The notes under the pieces were generated by a model. The model saw only the letters and a program-made list of their open reading frames with translations, was not told where the DNA came from and did no database searches. The translations under genes were made by a program, and so were the position numbers. Of a stretch of DNA of 16,451 nt, positions 1 through 7,460 are shown one piece after another. The first letter of the stretch is position 1; the number at the start of each line of letters is the position of its first letter. This stretch comes from Verrucomicrobiia bacterium (GTDB taxonomy: Bacteria > Verrucomicrobiota > Verrucomicrobiia > Verrucomicrobiales > Akkermansiaceae), in contig CANHKJ010000037.1 in NCBI GenBank assembly GCA_947460915.1, forward strand, positions 1 through 16,451. The letters run 5' to 3'.

Positions 1-260
1 AGTAGGTCTTTGCTGTGGCGATCGGCTTCTTTTTTGAGCAAATCTGCGTATTCGAGAGCGGCTTTCGGATCATGGATCGAGCATGGACCGACGACAACCA
101 GCAAACGATCGTCTTGGCCTTTGAGAATGGCATCGGCAGCGTTGCGAGTGGAGGATACCAATTGGGCTACTTGCTCGGAAATCGGCAAGTAATAGGCAAG
201 AATGGAGGGGGAAATCAATGGGTTGATTCCAGCAATTCGTAGGTCGTCAGTGCGCGTCAC
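1..260 (-). CDS. 3-deoxy-7-phosphoheptulonate synthase, class I (N-terminal part, 3' end outside window)
   Basis: This encodes the enzyme that condenses phosphoenolpyruvate with erythrose 4-phosphate, the first step of the shikimate pathway, in the cytoplasm. Only the first 86 codons are present. The visible protein contains DDLRI near residue 5, a DDRLLVVVGPCSIHD block at about residues 50-64, and an ADLLKKEAD stretch after it. C60 of GPCSIHD corresponds to the metal-binding cysteine near position 61 of the E. coli AroF/G/H enzymes. No ATG lies in frame upstream before the TGA at 297-299. The GTG at 258-260 gives VTRTDDLRI, which aligns with the start of E. coli AroG to within one residue, so I chose it; a TTG at 294-296 is the alternative. 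No Shine-Dalgarno is visible. The residues that would reveal feedback specificity (Phe, Tyr or Trp) are mostly outside the window, so no aroF/G/H symbol is given. The gene lies 65 bases downstream of the secreted-protein gene on the same strand. Confidence 0.95.
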   Translation of the reverse strand, partial: MTRTDDLRIAGINPLISPSILAYYLPISEQVAQLVSSTRNAADAILKGQDDRLLVVVGPCSIHDPKAALEYADLLKKEADRHSKDL

Positions 261-325
261 GCGTGGGAGAGTGGGGGATGAGCGGAAAATGATCAATCAA
301 TAAATTGCAGGAAATCGGTGGTATT

Positions 326-1147
326 TCAGGGCGTTGCCACTGGCTCCACTTCCTTGCGGCGCTTGAGGACGACGGTTTGGAGGTAGCCGCCGCGTGAGCC
401 ATCACCGGAGGTGAAAAAGTTGGCATCGCTCTGGAGGATGATCATTTGTGATTGCTCATCAGCATTGATCGGGAGCAGGTTGTTTTCTTGGATCTGCCAC
501 TCGTTGTCCTTTTTGTATGCCAGTTCGTAGATGACTTGCTCTTGCACGGGGGAGACATACATTGCTTCACGGGTTTTTAATTCCTTGAGCTCGGTGCCAT
601 TGCAGCGTAGTGCGATCGGAATCGCGCTGTAGTTGTGGATGCGGAGTTTTCCAAAGGGGAGCTTGGTTGGATCATCATCGATGACGTAGGTTTGAAACGT
701 GCCGCCTTTGCCTGGCGCGAGCAAGACGGTTACACGGGTGGAATTGGCGGGAATCATGGCAAGTGCCACAAGATTCGGGTTTTCCTTGCGGCGCGCCAGG
801 ATCTCGGGCGGGATTTCAGCTGGATCGATCGGTTTCACGGCAGGAGTCACGGGAGCAGGAAGCTTTTTCATCAGCTCTTTTTCTTCAGCCGACATCTCTA
901 GCTCGGGAAGTTTTGCGCCAGGAGTCTGGCTGATTTCGAGGACTTGAGAGCCCGAGTAGCGGATGGTTTTCGAGTAGCGGAATGCGAGCGCACTGACCTC
1001 TTCTTTTTTGATGGTGAGGCCGGGAATGTCCTCGCCCCATGATACGAGATCAATCTTGAGGGAGACTTTGCTCTCGGCAGGACTCTGGCCGTGGACGGCA
1101 CTGAGGAGGGTGAGGGTGGTGAATGCTAGTAAGCGCAGGATATTCAT
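326..1147 (-). CDS. Secreted protein of unknown function, coupled to the Verru_Chthon A gene
   Basis: I do not recognise a named family for this 273-residue protein. It begins with a clear Sec signal peptide (MNILRLL, then a hydrophobic run, with cleavage probable after AVHG at residue 20). The mature part seems to have two beta-rich regions, about residues 28-80 and 125-265. They are joined by a proline- and charge-rich linker at about residues 93-124 (PAPVTPAVKPIDPAEIPP). There are no transmembrane helices after the signal and no recognisable catalytic motif. The ATG at 1145-1147 lies 4 bases after the stop of the upstream gene; an earlier in-frame ATG at 1160-1162 would overlap that gene by 11 bases and add MKSKI. 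Neither has a Shine-Dalgarno, so translation probably depends on reinitiation after the upstream gene. I infer that it works with the upstream pseudopilin-like protein at the envelope, but no sequence motif proves this. Confidence 0.85.
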   Translation of the reverse strand: MNILRLLAFTTLTLLSAVHGQSPAESKVSLKIDLVSWGEDIPGLTIKKEEVSALAFRYSKTIRYSGSQVLEISQTPGAKLPELEMSAEEKELMKKLPAPVTPAVKPIDPAEIPPEILARRKENPNLVALAMIPANSTRVTVLLAPGKGGTFQTYVIDDDPTKLPFGKLRIHNYSAIPIALRCNGTELKELKTREAMYVSPVQEQVIYELAYKKDNEWQIQENNLLPINADEQSQMIILQSDANFFTSGDGSRGGYLQTVVLKRRKEVEPVATP

Positions 1148-1151
1148 GATC

Positions 1152-4100
1152 TTAGATTTCATCGGCGTTGAGCCAGCGGAGAGAAACGATTTCGAAACGA
1201 CGGCCAAAGGCGCGATTGATCGGATTGAGGGCAGTGTCACGTGCGGTGGGGGGATTGATGGTGTCGAGGTATTCAGGCAAGCGCTGGACAATAGCCTCAC
1301 ACCAAGCGCGTGCGGCGACTTTGCCAGTTGCGGGATCGATGGCCTCACCGTAGGTGCGGATTTTGAAGGTGTCTGAGCGCACGGAGATGAGTGGTCCGAG
1401 TGTTTGGAGGACATCAGCTTGAGTCAGCCAACCGGGGATACCAGTCGAACGGAATCCTTGATCGTTTTTGTAACGTGAATCATTGATCATGCCACGCTCC
1501 GCGATAATGCTGGCGCTGGCTCCGGGATTGAGGTCGCGGGAAGTGGACGCCCAATCGGGATCGCTGCTGGCACTGGCGAGCACTGTGGGGCGGCCACCGA
1601 CTAAGTCAGCAGCAGGTGCCCCGCCTTCGGCAAACATCACGACTCGGTCTTTGGTGGCAGTGAAACCAGTGAAGATGTTATTCGATCCGGCGAGATTGAT
1701 GTTGAGGCCGGCATTGTCAATGGCGGTCTGTATGGCACCAGCGCTGGTCAGTTTTTTCGTGTCGCGAGTGAATTCGCCAATGGCACGATTGACGAAATGT
1801 CCCAGACTTACGAAGGGACCACGTTCGCGGACTTGGCGTGTGATTTGCTCGGCGAGAGCATCGATTTGAGCGTCATTGAGTCTGCGATATCCAGCAAAGG
1901 AATCTGGTCCAGTTCCAGTTGGTGGGTTTTTTGCATCTTCTTGTTGCTCAGAACTACGGGGGAAAATGGAATCGGTGTGAGCGGTGACATCGGCGCTATG
2001 TTTGAGTCCTTTGGTGCTGGCCAGAAATGCTTTCCATGCATCCTTGTTGGTGCTATTCACGTTGAAGGCTCCATTGATCGCCAATTGGCTGGACGCTTTT
2101 AAGGGATCATTGAGATCGCTGGGATTGACTGCTGAGCCGACGGGTACCAAGTGATCCGTCAGCAAGTTTCCTTGGCTATTGGGTGTTTTTGTCGAGAGGA
2201 AAAAGGTATCCCATAAGGAGGTGTTGAGAAGGTAGGATAGATCGTAGTAATTCCTTGCTGTCGCTTTTGCTTCACCTTGGTTGGGCGAGCCCGTGACGAT
2301 GTAATCAAAGCGATTCTGGATCGTGAGTGAGCGTTTGACGAAGGTGGACGCATACGAGTTACCGACGGCATTGCCGGGTTGGTGACCGATGGATGAGAAG
2401 GTGTCATCATTGGTAAGATCGGCGTGTTGCAATTGGCCAAGTGAAACAATATTTTCTGGGATGCCAAAGAGGATATTCTTTTTAGGACCCGCAAACATCG
2501 AACGACCCCACGAGTTGGGCGAAATTGCTAGGTTTTTCGTAAATGCGTTACCGGTCTCGCCACCAGGCTGAGTGAAGGGGAGCTTAGCAAGGCTGTCCGT
2601 GCTCTCCATGAAGAAGGGAGGAGGATTGTATGAAGCGATGGTTTTGCTGAAGCGTTGGCATTGAAGATTGAAGTCAGCAAAGGTGCGGATCGTCGAGCTG
2701 CGTGTGCCCAGACGACCGGGAATGATGGATTCATAGTCTTCGCCGGGCATGCTGATTTGGAACGCAAACACGTGCAATGGGAATGGGCGGGTCATTTGTT
2801 TGGCAATAGTGCCATCGATCGGGCGGCGAACTTGGGCAAAGAATCCGTTGTCGAGTTCAAGGCGCTCGACGCGACGAAGAATGCTGCCTGAGCTGGCAGA
2901 GCCGCCGGTGCGCATTTCCAAAGAGAGAAGGGTGGTCGTCCAGCTTTCTCGGACGTCGAGTTGTTTCGCTCCGCTGTTGACTGAGGTGTTTTCCAATTCA
3001 ACGCAATTGTCTAAGCTGGCTGGTCCGCTCGATCCGAATTCTCCCATGTTGACAGTGACTCCCGCAGTGCTATTTGCGGGGCGTAATACGCGGCCGACGT
3101 TAACAAATGCCTTGGCTTCACCTGGGGCAAGTGAGCCACGGGGAATGCTGAAGTAAGCGTTGTTAAAAACGGCGGGCTCAGAGGGGGTTGATGGAATGAA
3201 TGCAGGTTGGCCGGTCGCATCCCAAATACGGCTCGGACGGTTTCCATCAGGTGTCTCATTTTTGATCTCAAAGATGAGAGGGGTATTCCAATCCAGCGTG
3301 TAGGGGTATGGATTGGCAATGGTAACGGCAAATTTTCCACAGGCGTTGAGTCGATAATCCGTAGTGGTCGTGGAAATGCTGCGTGCTCCCATCAGAATGC
3401 GGAAGTCCCAAATGATCGGAGCGATGATATCAGCGCTGCCCGACGATGCAGAAACGGTAAGCTTGCCTCCTGTGAGGTTTTTGCCGCGCTTTGAAAAATC
3501 GATGATGCGGGTCCAGCGTGGACCTGCAATGGAGCGAGCAACGGTGCGGGGAATGATGTTAGAAGATGAAGTGGGGAAGTTGACAATGGTAGATCCTGCG
3601 GCGGCTGAGGGAAATGATCCTTGATTCAGGTAGCCACTGAGATCAATGCGGAGGCCGCCTTGCAAGTTGTCAGTGAGCAATCCAAAACTGTCTGTTGTGG
3701 CAGCGTGGTAGGATTCTTTGAGCGCGGAGCCCAATGAGTCTGAGAGCAAACGACCTTGTCCAACGGAAACGATTTTTTCTACATCGTCGGAGTTTGTAGC
3801 AGCATTACTAGGGTATTGTCCAAAGCCGGAAACAGATTGCCAGCCTCGGCGATTTGGCACCATGGTGAGGTTGGTAAAAGTGGTCGAATTTTTGCCGGTG
3901 ACGTTGAGCTTGGATTTGACACCTTCATCACCAACCCACCAACCATAGCGACCTGTTGGCTTTGCTGCCTTACTGGTGTTGATGGCTACAAGAGGAACGG
4001 CAATTTGTGAGTTTAGCGCGCTAGGTGTGCCCGACCCGACGGTGTTTTTGCCGATAAGAACTACGGCACGCTCTGGATCGCCAACTTCGCCACTCGCATT

Positions 4101-4646
4101 GACAGAAATGGAACTGTTGCTGGGCAAGATCGCATCAGAGCTGGAGGTGATTTCGTTTCCGCTGACCAGCCACTTGATGAGTGATGGAGATGGGGTGCGA
4201 GTGTACGCTTGTTGGGCGATGGTTAAGGCGGAAGTGTTGCTGGCCAGTGAAGAATGTTGCCAGACACCAGTCCAGTAGCGGCTACCATTTTGGACTGCGG
4301 TGAGTCCCTTGTTGACGTTATTGATGGAGCTATTGTTGGTGGGAGCTTTGCCTGTGTTGAGCTGAGCTCCACCTGTGTCGCCGCCGAGGTCAGCGGTTCC
4401 TGTGATGCGCATGTCAGCGCCAGCATTCTTCTGTAAGTCGCCAATCGCGATCATCAGGGCTAGACGGGCATTGTCGCGGGCGATGCGTTGAGCTCCTGCT
4501 AGGTTACTGCTGCGCAGGGTGACGGCTGAGAGCGAGAGCATTCCAATGGCTACGAGTGTCAGCAATACCAGCAAACTGATGGTAATGATGAGCGTAAATC
4601 CTTTACGATAGGGTTTTCTTGCGTGTTTTTTTTGACGGGGAGTCAT
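1152..4646 (-). CDS. Verru_Chthon cassette protein A-like, large pseudopilin-type envelope protein
   Basis: This is a 1164-residue protein with a basic leader and a prepilin-like N-terminus: YRKG at residues 13-16, then FTLI and a hydrophobic helix to about residue 44. This resembles substrates of a prepilin peptidase cut between G16 and F17. The glutamate usual at position +5 of type IV pilins is isoleucine here, as in GspK/PilX-like minor pseudopilins. The C-terminal third carries blocks I associate with Verru_Chthon cassette protein A: FVSLGHFVNR near residue 943, LTQADVLQTLGP...RSDTFKIRTYGEA near 1070-1100, WCEAIVQRLPEYL near 1115-1127, and a terminal FGRRFEIVSLRWLNADEI. The middle is a long, Ser/Thr/Asn-rich region. 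Function is unknown; a role in a type II secretion or type IV pilus-like apparatus is inferred only from the N-terminus. No cassette B, C or D gene is next to it, as the upstream neighbour is a ROK kinase 126 bases away. An eight-base A tract lies at codons 5-7. No Shine-Dalgarno is visible. Confidence 0.88.
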   Translation of the reverse strand: MTPRQKKHARKPYRKGFTLIITISLLVLLTLVAIGMLSLSAVTLRSSNLAGAQRIARDNARLALMIAIGDLQKNAGADMRITGTADLGGDTGGAQLNTGKAPTNNSSINNVNKGLTAVQNGSRYWTGVWQHSSLASNTSALTIAQQAYTRTPSPSLIKWLVSGNEITSSSDAILPSNSSISVNASGEVGDPERAVVLIGKNTVGSGTPSALNSQIAVPLVAINTSKAAKPTGRYGWWVGDEGVKSKLNVTGKNSTTFTNLTMVPNRRGWQSVSGFGQYPSNAATNSDDVEKIVSVGQGRLLSDSLGSALKESYHAATTDSFGLLTDNLQGGLRIDLSGYLNQGSFPSAAAGSTIVNFPTSSSNIIPRTVARSIAGPRWTRIIDFSKRGKNLTGGKLTVSASSGSADIIAPIIWDFRILMGARSISTTTTDYRLNACGKFAVTIANPYPYTLDWNTPLIFEIKNETPDGNRPSRIWDATGQPAFIPSTPSEPAVFNNAYFSIPRGSLAPGEAKAFVNVGRVLRPANSTAGVTVNMGEFGSSGPASLDNCVELENTSVNSGAKQLDVRESWTTTLLSLEMRTGGSASSGSILRRVERLELDNGFFAQVRRPIDGTIAKQMTRPFPLHVFAFQISMPGEDYESIIPGRLGTRSSTIRTFADFNLQCQRFSKTIASYNPPPFFMESTDSLAKLPFTQPGGETGNAFTKNLAISPNSWGRSMFAGPKKNILFGIPENIVSLGQLQHADLTNDDTFSSIGHQPGNAVGNSYASTFVKRSLTIQNRFDYIVTGSPNQGEAKATARNYYDLSYLLNTSLWDTFFLSTKTPNSQGNLLTDHLVPVGSAVNPSDLNDPLKASSQLAINGAFNVNSTNKDAWKAFLASTKGLKHSADVTAHTDSIFPRSSEQQEDAKNPPTGTGPDSFAGYRRLNDAQIDALAEQITRQVRERGPFVSLGHFVNRAIGEFTRDTKKLTSAGAIQTAIDNAGLNINLAGSNNIFTGFTATKDRVVMFAEGGAPAADLVGGRPTVLASASSDPDWASTSRDLNPGASASIIAERGMINDSRYKNDQGFRSTGIPGWLTQADVLQTLGPLISVRSDTFKIRTYGEAIDPATGKVAARAWCEAIVQRLPEYLDTINPPTARDTALNPINRAFGRRFEIVSLRWLNADEI

Positions 4647-4772
4647 AGGTATTTGGTTTGGGTTGTTGTGGCATTGTATTTACTTCGTCGCTTTTAGCAA
4701 GGGGGTTTTTCGCAAAGCGAGAAATTTCTATGCTTGGGGATGACTTCTGGGGAGATAAGTCGGGGAGAGTCT

Positions 4773-5720
4773 TTATAAGTCGAAGCCGGCATCTTCGAGC
4801 GCCATGGTGGCGGCACCGACCATGCCTGCTTCGGAGCCAAAGCGAGCGGGAAGCAAGGTGAGGTGGTCTTTGAAGGGGCCGGAAAGCTGGGAGAAGAGGT
4901 GCTTTTGCAAGGGAGTGAAGAGTAAATCGCCGGCTTTGGCAACTCCGCCGCCGATGATGATGGCTTCGGGATTGAGCAACCAGCAGCAGTTCATGATGGT
5001 AGTTGCGAGTTTTTTGGCGACATCATCCCACACTTGGATCGCGACGGCGTCACCAGAGCTAGCAGCAGCAGCGAGCGCGGCAGGTGAGCAATCGGCGATG
5101 TTTTTGTAGATGCCGGCCTCCTCGTAGCGGTTGCGGGCATCGGCTGCGATTTCATTGTTGCCGACATAATCTTCCAAGGCTCCGAGGTTGCCGTATGCTC
5201 CTTTTCGGCCTTCGAAGTCAATGGAAGTTTGTCCAATTTCACCAGCGCCGTATTGGCATCCGCGTACCATTTGTCCATTGACGATGATGCCGCCCCCGAC
5301 GCCTGTGCCCATGGTGATGGCCACGAGATGTTTTAAGCCGCGACCAGCACCGCGTTTCCATTCGGCATAGGCCATGCAGTTGGCATCGTTTTCGACAACG
5401 GTGGGCAGGCGAGTTGCGTCTGAAAGTCGTTTTTTGAGAGGGATTTCCACCCAGCCGCGTACGTTGGTGAGATTGTGCACAATGCCTTTTTCAAAGTTCA
5501 CAAAGCCGGGCATGCCAACGCCGATGGCGGCGATTCCAGGATGGCGCTCGCGGAGTTCATTGATCACTCGCACCATGGCCTCGATGAGAGCGTCTGGTCC
5601 GTCAAAGTCCTGTGTGCCAATGGGAGGAGCCGAATCGATGATGTTGCTGCGATAGAGAACGCCAATTTTGACAGTTGTGCCGCCGAAGTCGATGCCAATG
5701 GCCAAAGGTGTGTCAGACAT
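4773..5720 (-). CDS. ROK-family sugar kinase (glucokinase-like) lacking the zinc-binding cysteines
   Basis: This is a 315-residue cytoplasmic kinase of the ROK family, probably phosphorylating glucose or a related hexose with ATP. Visible motifs are the phosphate-binding DFGGTTVK at residues 11-18, GVGMPGF at 67-73, VENDAN at 109-114 with D112 as the likely catalytic base, GTGVGGG at 138-144, and GGG near the C-terminus for adenosine binding. The family's zinc signature (GH followed by CxCGxxGCLE) is degenerate: the sequence is GEIGQ at 160-164, then GAYGNLGALE at 174-183. All three cysteines and the histidine are therefore replaced, although the spacing and the GxxGxLE framework are kept. 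The ATG at 5718-5720 puts DFGGT ten residues from the start, as usual. A longer in-frame start at 5825 would add 35 residues and run into the halogenase gene, so I rejected it. Substrate specificity cannot be read from sequence, because ROK members include glucokinase, fructokinase and N-acetyl-sugar kinases. Confidence 0.93.
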   Translation of the reverse strand: MSDTPLAIGIDFGGTTVKIGVLYRSNIIDSAPPIGTQDFDGPDALIEAMVRVINELRERHPGIAAIGVGMPGFVNFEKGIVHNLTNVRGWVEIPLKKRLSDATRLPTVVENDANCMAYAEWKRGAGRGLKHLVAITMGTGVGGGIIVNGQMVRGCQYGAGEIGQTSIDFEGRKGAYGNLGALEDYVGNNEIAADARNRYEEAGIYKNIADCSPAALAAAASSGDAVAIQVWDDVAKKLATTIMNCCWLLNPEAIIIGGGVAKAGDLLFTPLQKHLFSQLSGPFKDHLTLLPARFGSEAGMVGAATMALEDAGFDL

Positions 5721-5795
5721 AAGATTGCGATAGGTTGGGGAATCGGGAGGATGATGGCAAGAAGAAACGCTGAAAAATCTAGGACATGCAGCGGA

Positions 5796-5829
5796 CTCGT
5801 TGGCGGGTGTTAGGCCCAACGCCAACGAG
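5796..5829 (-). terminator. Hairpin spanning the halogenase stop codon (possible terminator or 3'-end stabiliser)
   Basis: A perfect 10-base inverted repeat (CTCGTTGGCG at 5796-5805 and CGCCAACGAG at 5820-5829) encloses a 14-base loop that contains the TAA stop of the halogenase gene. Two more GG/CC pairs can form inside the loop. There is no T-run after it on the minus strand, so it is not a canonical rho-independent terminator. It could stabilise the 3' end of the mRNA or separate expression of the halogenase from the ROK kinase 89 bases downstream. Confidence 0.5.
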
Positions 5830-7297
5830 GGTCACGAACGACTTGGAGTGCTTCGCTCACACTTGCGCCGCGATTGGCTTGCTGAGCGATCAAGTGTTTG
5901 TGCTGTTGGAGGATAGCGCGTTCTTGTTCGCTGGGCTGATGTTTTTTCTGATAGGGAACTTGCATGCCCAAGAACATTGCGAGGTAGCCCTCGGCACCAA
6001 ACTGATCGTTCGGACTGATGAAAATCGCATTCGCAAGCATACTTGGGCCATTTTCTCGATAAAACTGATAGATTTCCTCAGCTCCATGGAGTGGTGTTTT
6101 TTCCCGGCAATGTTGCCAAAAAGGTGTGTCTAAACGATTGTTGAATCGATAGTGGATGGCGAGGAAATCACGGATCTCATCCCAACGCTCACCCATGAAG
6201 CGGTTGTACATGTTTTTGAGCATAGGACCGGGTTGCGCATCTGAATCGACCAATGCTTCCGCGAGGCTGCGGCTTTGACCGCAGAGGATCATCAGGGCAG
6301 TTGCCTCTAACGGTTCTACAAATCCTGCTGCATTTCCCACTGCGATGACATTGCCAACCCAGGACCGCGCGTAGCGACCTGAGCGGAAGCGCACGAGTCG
6401 AGTTTGTTGAACTAACGGATTTTTTTGGCGAAATTCTGCTTCTGCTTGTTCATCACTGACGAATGATGAGGCATATACGTATCCGCGATTGATGTGGTGT
6501 TCGTGATCGATTCGCCAGCACCATCCATGGTCCATGGTTTCTGCAGTCGTGAATGGCTGGATTTCCTCGTTCTCTTGGCGTTGACGTGGGCCGATGATGG
6601 CTGAATCACAAAAGAGAGTATCAGAAAAATCATGGAAATTTTCGTTCAATGTTTGGCCTAGCAGTTTTGAAGCGAAGCCTGAAGCATCTACGTATAAATC
6701 TGCTGCAATTGTGCCACCGCTGCGCAGGTGCAATACGGTGATTTCCTCGCCCTCGCGATCGACCTGTTCTACTGTCTCGTTCTGGATGATGACTCCCAGT
6801 TCTGCGGCTTGCCACTCAAGGTAAGAGACAAGCTTGGTGTTTTCGATGTGGTATGCGGTGGTATTGAGCGTGATTTCTGGAGTGCCTCGCTCGTTCCGAG
6901 AAAAGGCTTTGCTGCGTTCCATCAATCCCGCGCCCAAACACCAATCGGCAGGGGATTCCTCATGATAAAAGCCATTGTTTTTCGCGAGTCCCGGAGTGCG
7001 CTTGGCAAATTGTTGATCAAAGCTGTAATCAAAGAATTCTTGTTGACCCCAGAGGAATCGAATGCCCAATTTCCAAGTGGGTTGAGCGCGCTCGTAAAAC
7101 TCCTTCATAGGAAGTTTGAGAAATTGATGGAAGTGGCTGGGAAAAAAGGGCGTCGTGCCTTCTCCCACGCCAATGATTCCAATTTCAGGACTGCGCAAAA
7201 TGGTGACATTCATCTGCGGCAGAATGCGCTTGAGGGTAATTGCTGCAGTGAAGCCAGCGGAGCCTCCGCCGAGAACAATGATGGATTGGATTTTCAT
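5810..7297 (-). CDS. Flavin-dependent halogenase family protein (tryptophan halogenase-like)
   Basis: This 495-residue FAD-binding protein belongs to the tryptophan halogenase family, whose studied members chlorinate or brominate aromatic substrates using reduced flavin, oxygen and halide. The FAD-binding GGGSAG is at residues 10-15, followed by GVGEGTTP at 43-50. K76 in PTWKLGIRF aligns with the catalytic lysine of PrnA/RebH (K79). E331 in FVEPLEAT aligns with the catalytic glutamate of the EPLES motif. The signature WxWxIP, which blocks monooxygenase-type hydroxylation, is present as WCWRID at 259-264, so its proline has become aspartate. No flavin reductase partner is in the window. The ATG at 7295-7297 places GGGSAG at the expected distance from the N-terminus; an in-frame ATG at 7343-7345 would add 16 residues. 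The gene is divergent from the giant repeat protein. The native substrate may be a small molecule or a peptide, and the halogenating activity itself is an inference from family. Confidence 0.9.
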   Translation of the reverse strand: MKIQSIIVLGGGSAGFTAAITLKRILPQMNVTILRSPEIGIIGVGEGTTPFFPSHFHQFLKLPMKEFYERAQPTWKLGIRFLWGQQEFFDYSFDQQFAKRTPGLAKNNGFYHEESPADWCLGAGLMERSKAFSRNERGTPEITLNTTAYHIENTKLVSYLEWQAAELGVIIQNETVEQVDREGEEITVLHLRSGGTIAADLYVDASGFASKLLGQTLNENFHDFSDTLFCDSAIIGPRQRQENEEIQPFTTAETMDHGWCWRIDHEHHINRGYVYASSFVSDEQAEAEFRQKNPLVQQTRLVRFRSGRYARSWVGNVIAVGNAAGFVEPLEATALMILCGQSRSLAEALVDSDAQPGPMLKNMYNRFMGERWDEIRDFLAIHYRFNNRLDTPFWQHCREKTPLHGAEEIYQFYRENGPSMLANAIFISPNDQFGAEGYLAMFLGMQVPYQKKHQPSEQERAILQQHKHLIAQQANRGASVSEALQVVRDPRWRWA

Positions 7298-7375
7298 GTT
7301 TTTGGGACGAGCACGATTGAAAGCCAGAAAAGGTCTTTTGGTCAATTACGCAATTTTCACATTTTTTTGATTGAC

Positions 7376-7406
7376 GTGGCGAAATTTTATTTGTAGCGAA
7401 TTTTAT
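7376..7406. repeat. Imperfect direct repeat in the divergent intergenic region
   Basis: GTGGCGAAATTTTAT at 7376-7390 recurs as GTAGCGAATTTTAT at 7393-7406, with 17 bases start to start, one substitution and one deleted A. It lies in the 163-base region (7298-7460) between the divergent halogenase and giant repeat-protein genes, immediately after a TTGACG hexamer at 7371-7376. The position suits a regulator-binding site or an AT-rich promoter element. I could not assign a convincing -10/-35 pair to either gene in this region. Confidence 0.45.
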
Positions 7407-7460
7407 ATCAGTCAGCCACCTGATTGCATTAAAAACCACAAAATCCATAAAACCACGTTT

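Noticed and set aside
311..327. Inverted repeat GAAAT-N7-ATTTC at the end of the small secreted-protein gene
   Set aside because: Only five base pairs, mostly A-T, with no T-run; likely chance.
1148..1414. Long N-terminal extension of the small secreted protein inside the Verru_Chthon A gene
   Set aside because: It is an out-of-frame read of the upstream gene, is Ser/Pro-rich without a family match, and would hide the obvious signal peptide at 1147.
4706..4724. Hairpin TTTTTCGC-AAA-GCGAGAAA between the ROK and Verru_Chthon A genes
   Set aside because: It has a three-base loop, and in the direction of transcription the stem is followed by C residues instead of a T-run. It is AT-rich and weak, so I do not call it a terminator.
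5721..5825. Longer start for the ROK kinase (ATG at 5825)
   Set aside because: It would overlap the halogenase 3' end and its hairpin and add 35 residues not seen in ROK kinases; the ATG at 5720 places DFGGT correctly.
7371..7460. Longer start for the giant repeat protein (ATG at 7371)
   Set aside because: The added 30 residues would bury the signal peptide; the ATG at 7461 begins directly with a basic n-region and hydrophobic core.
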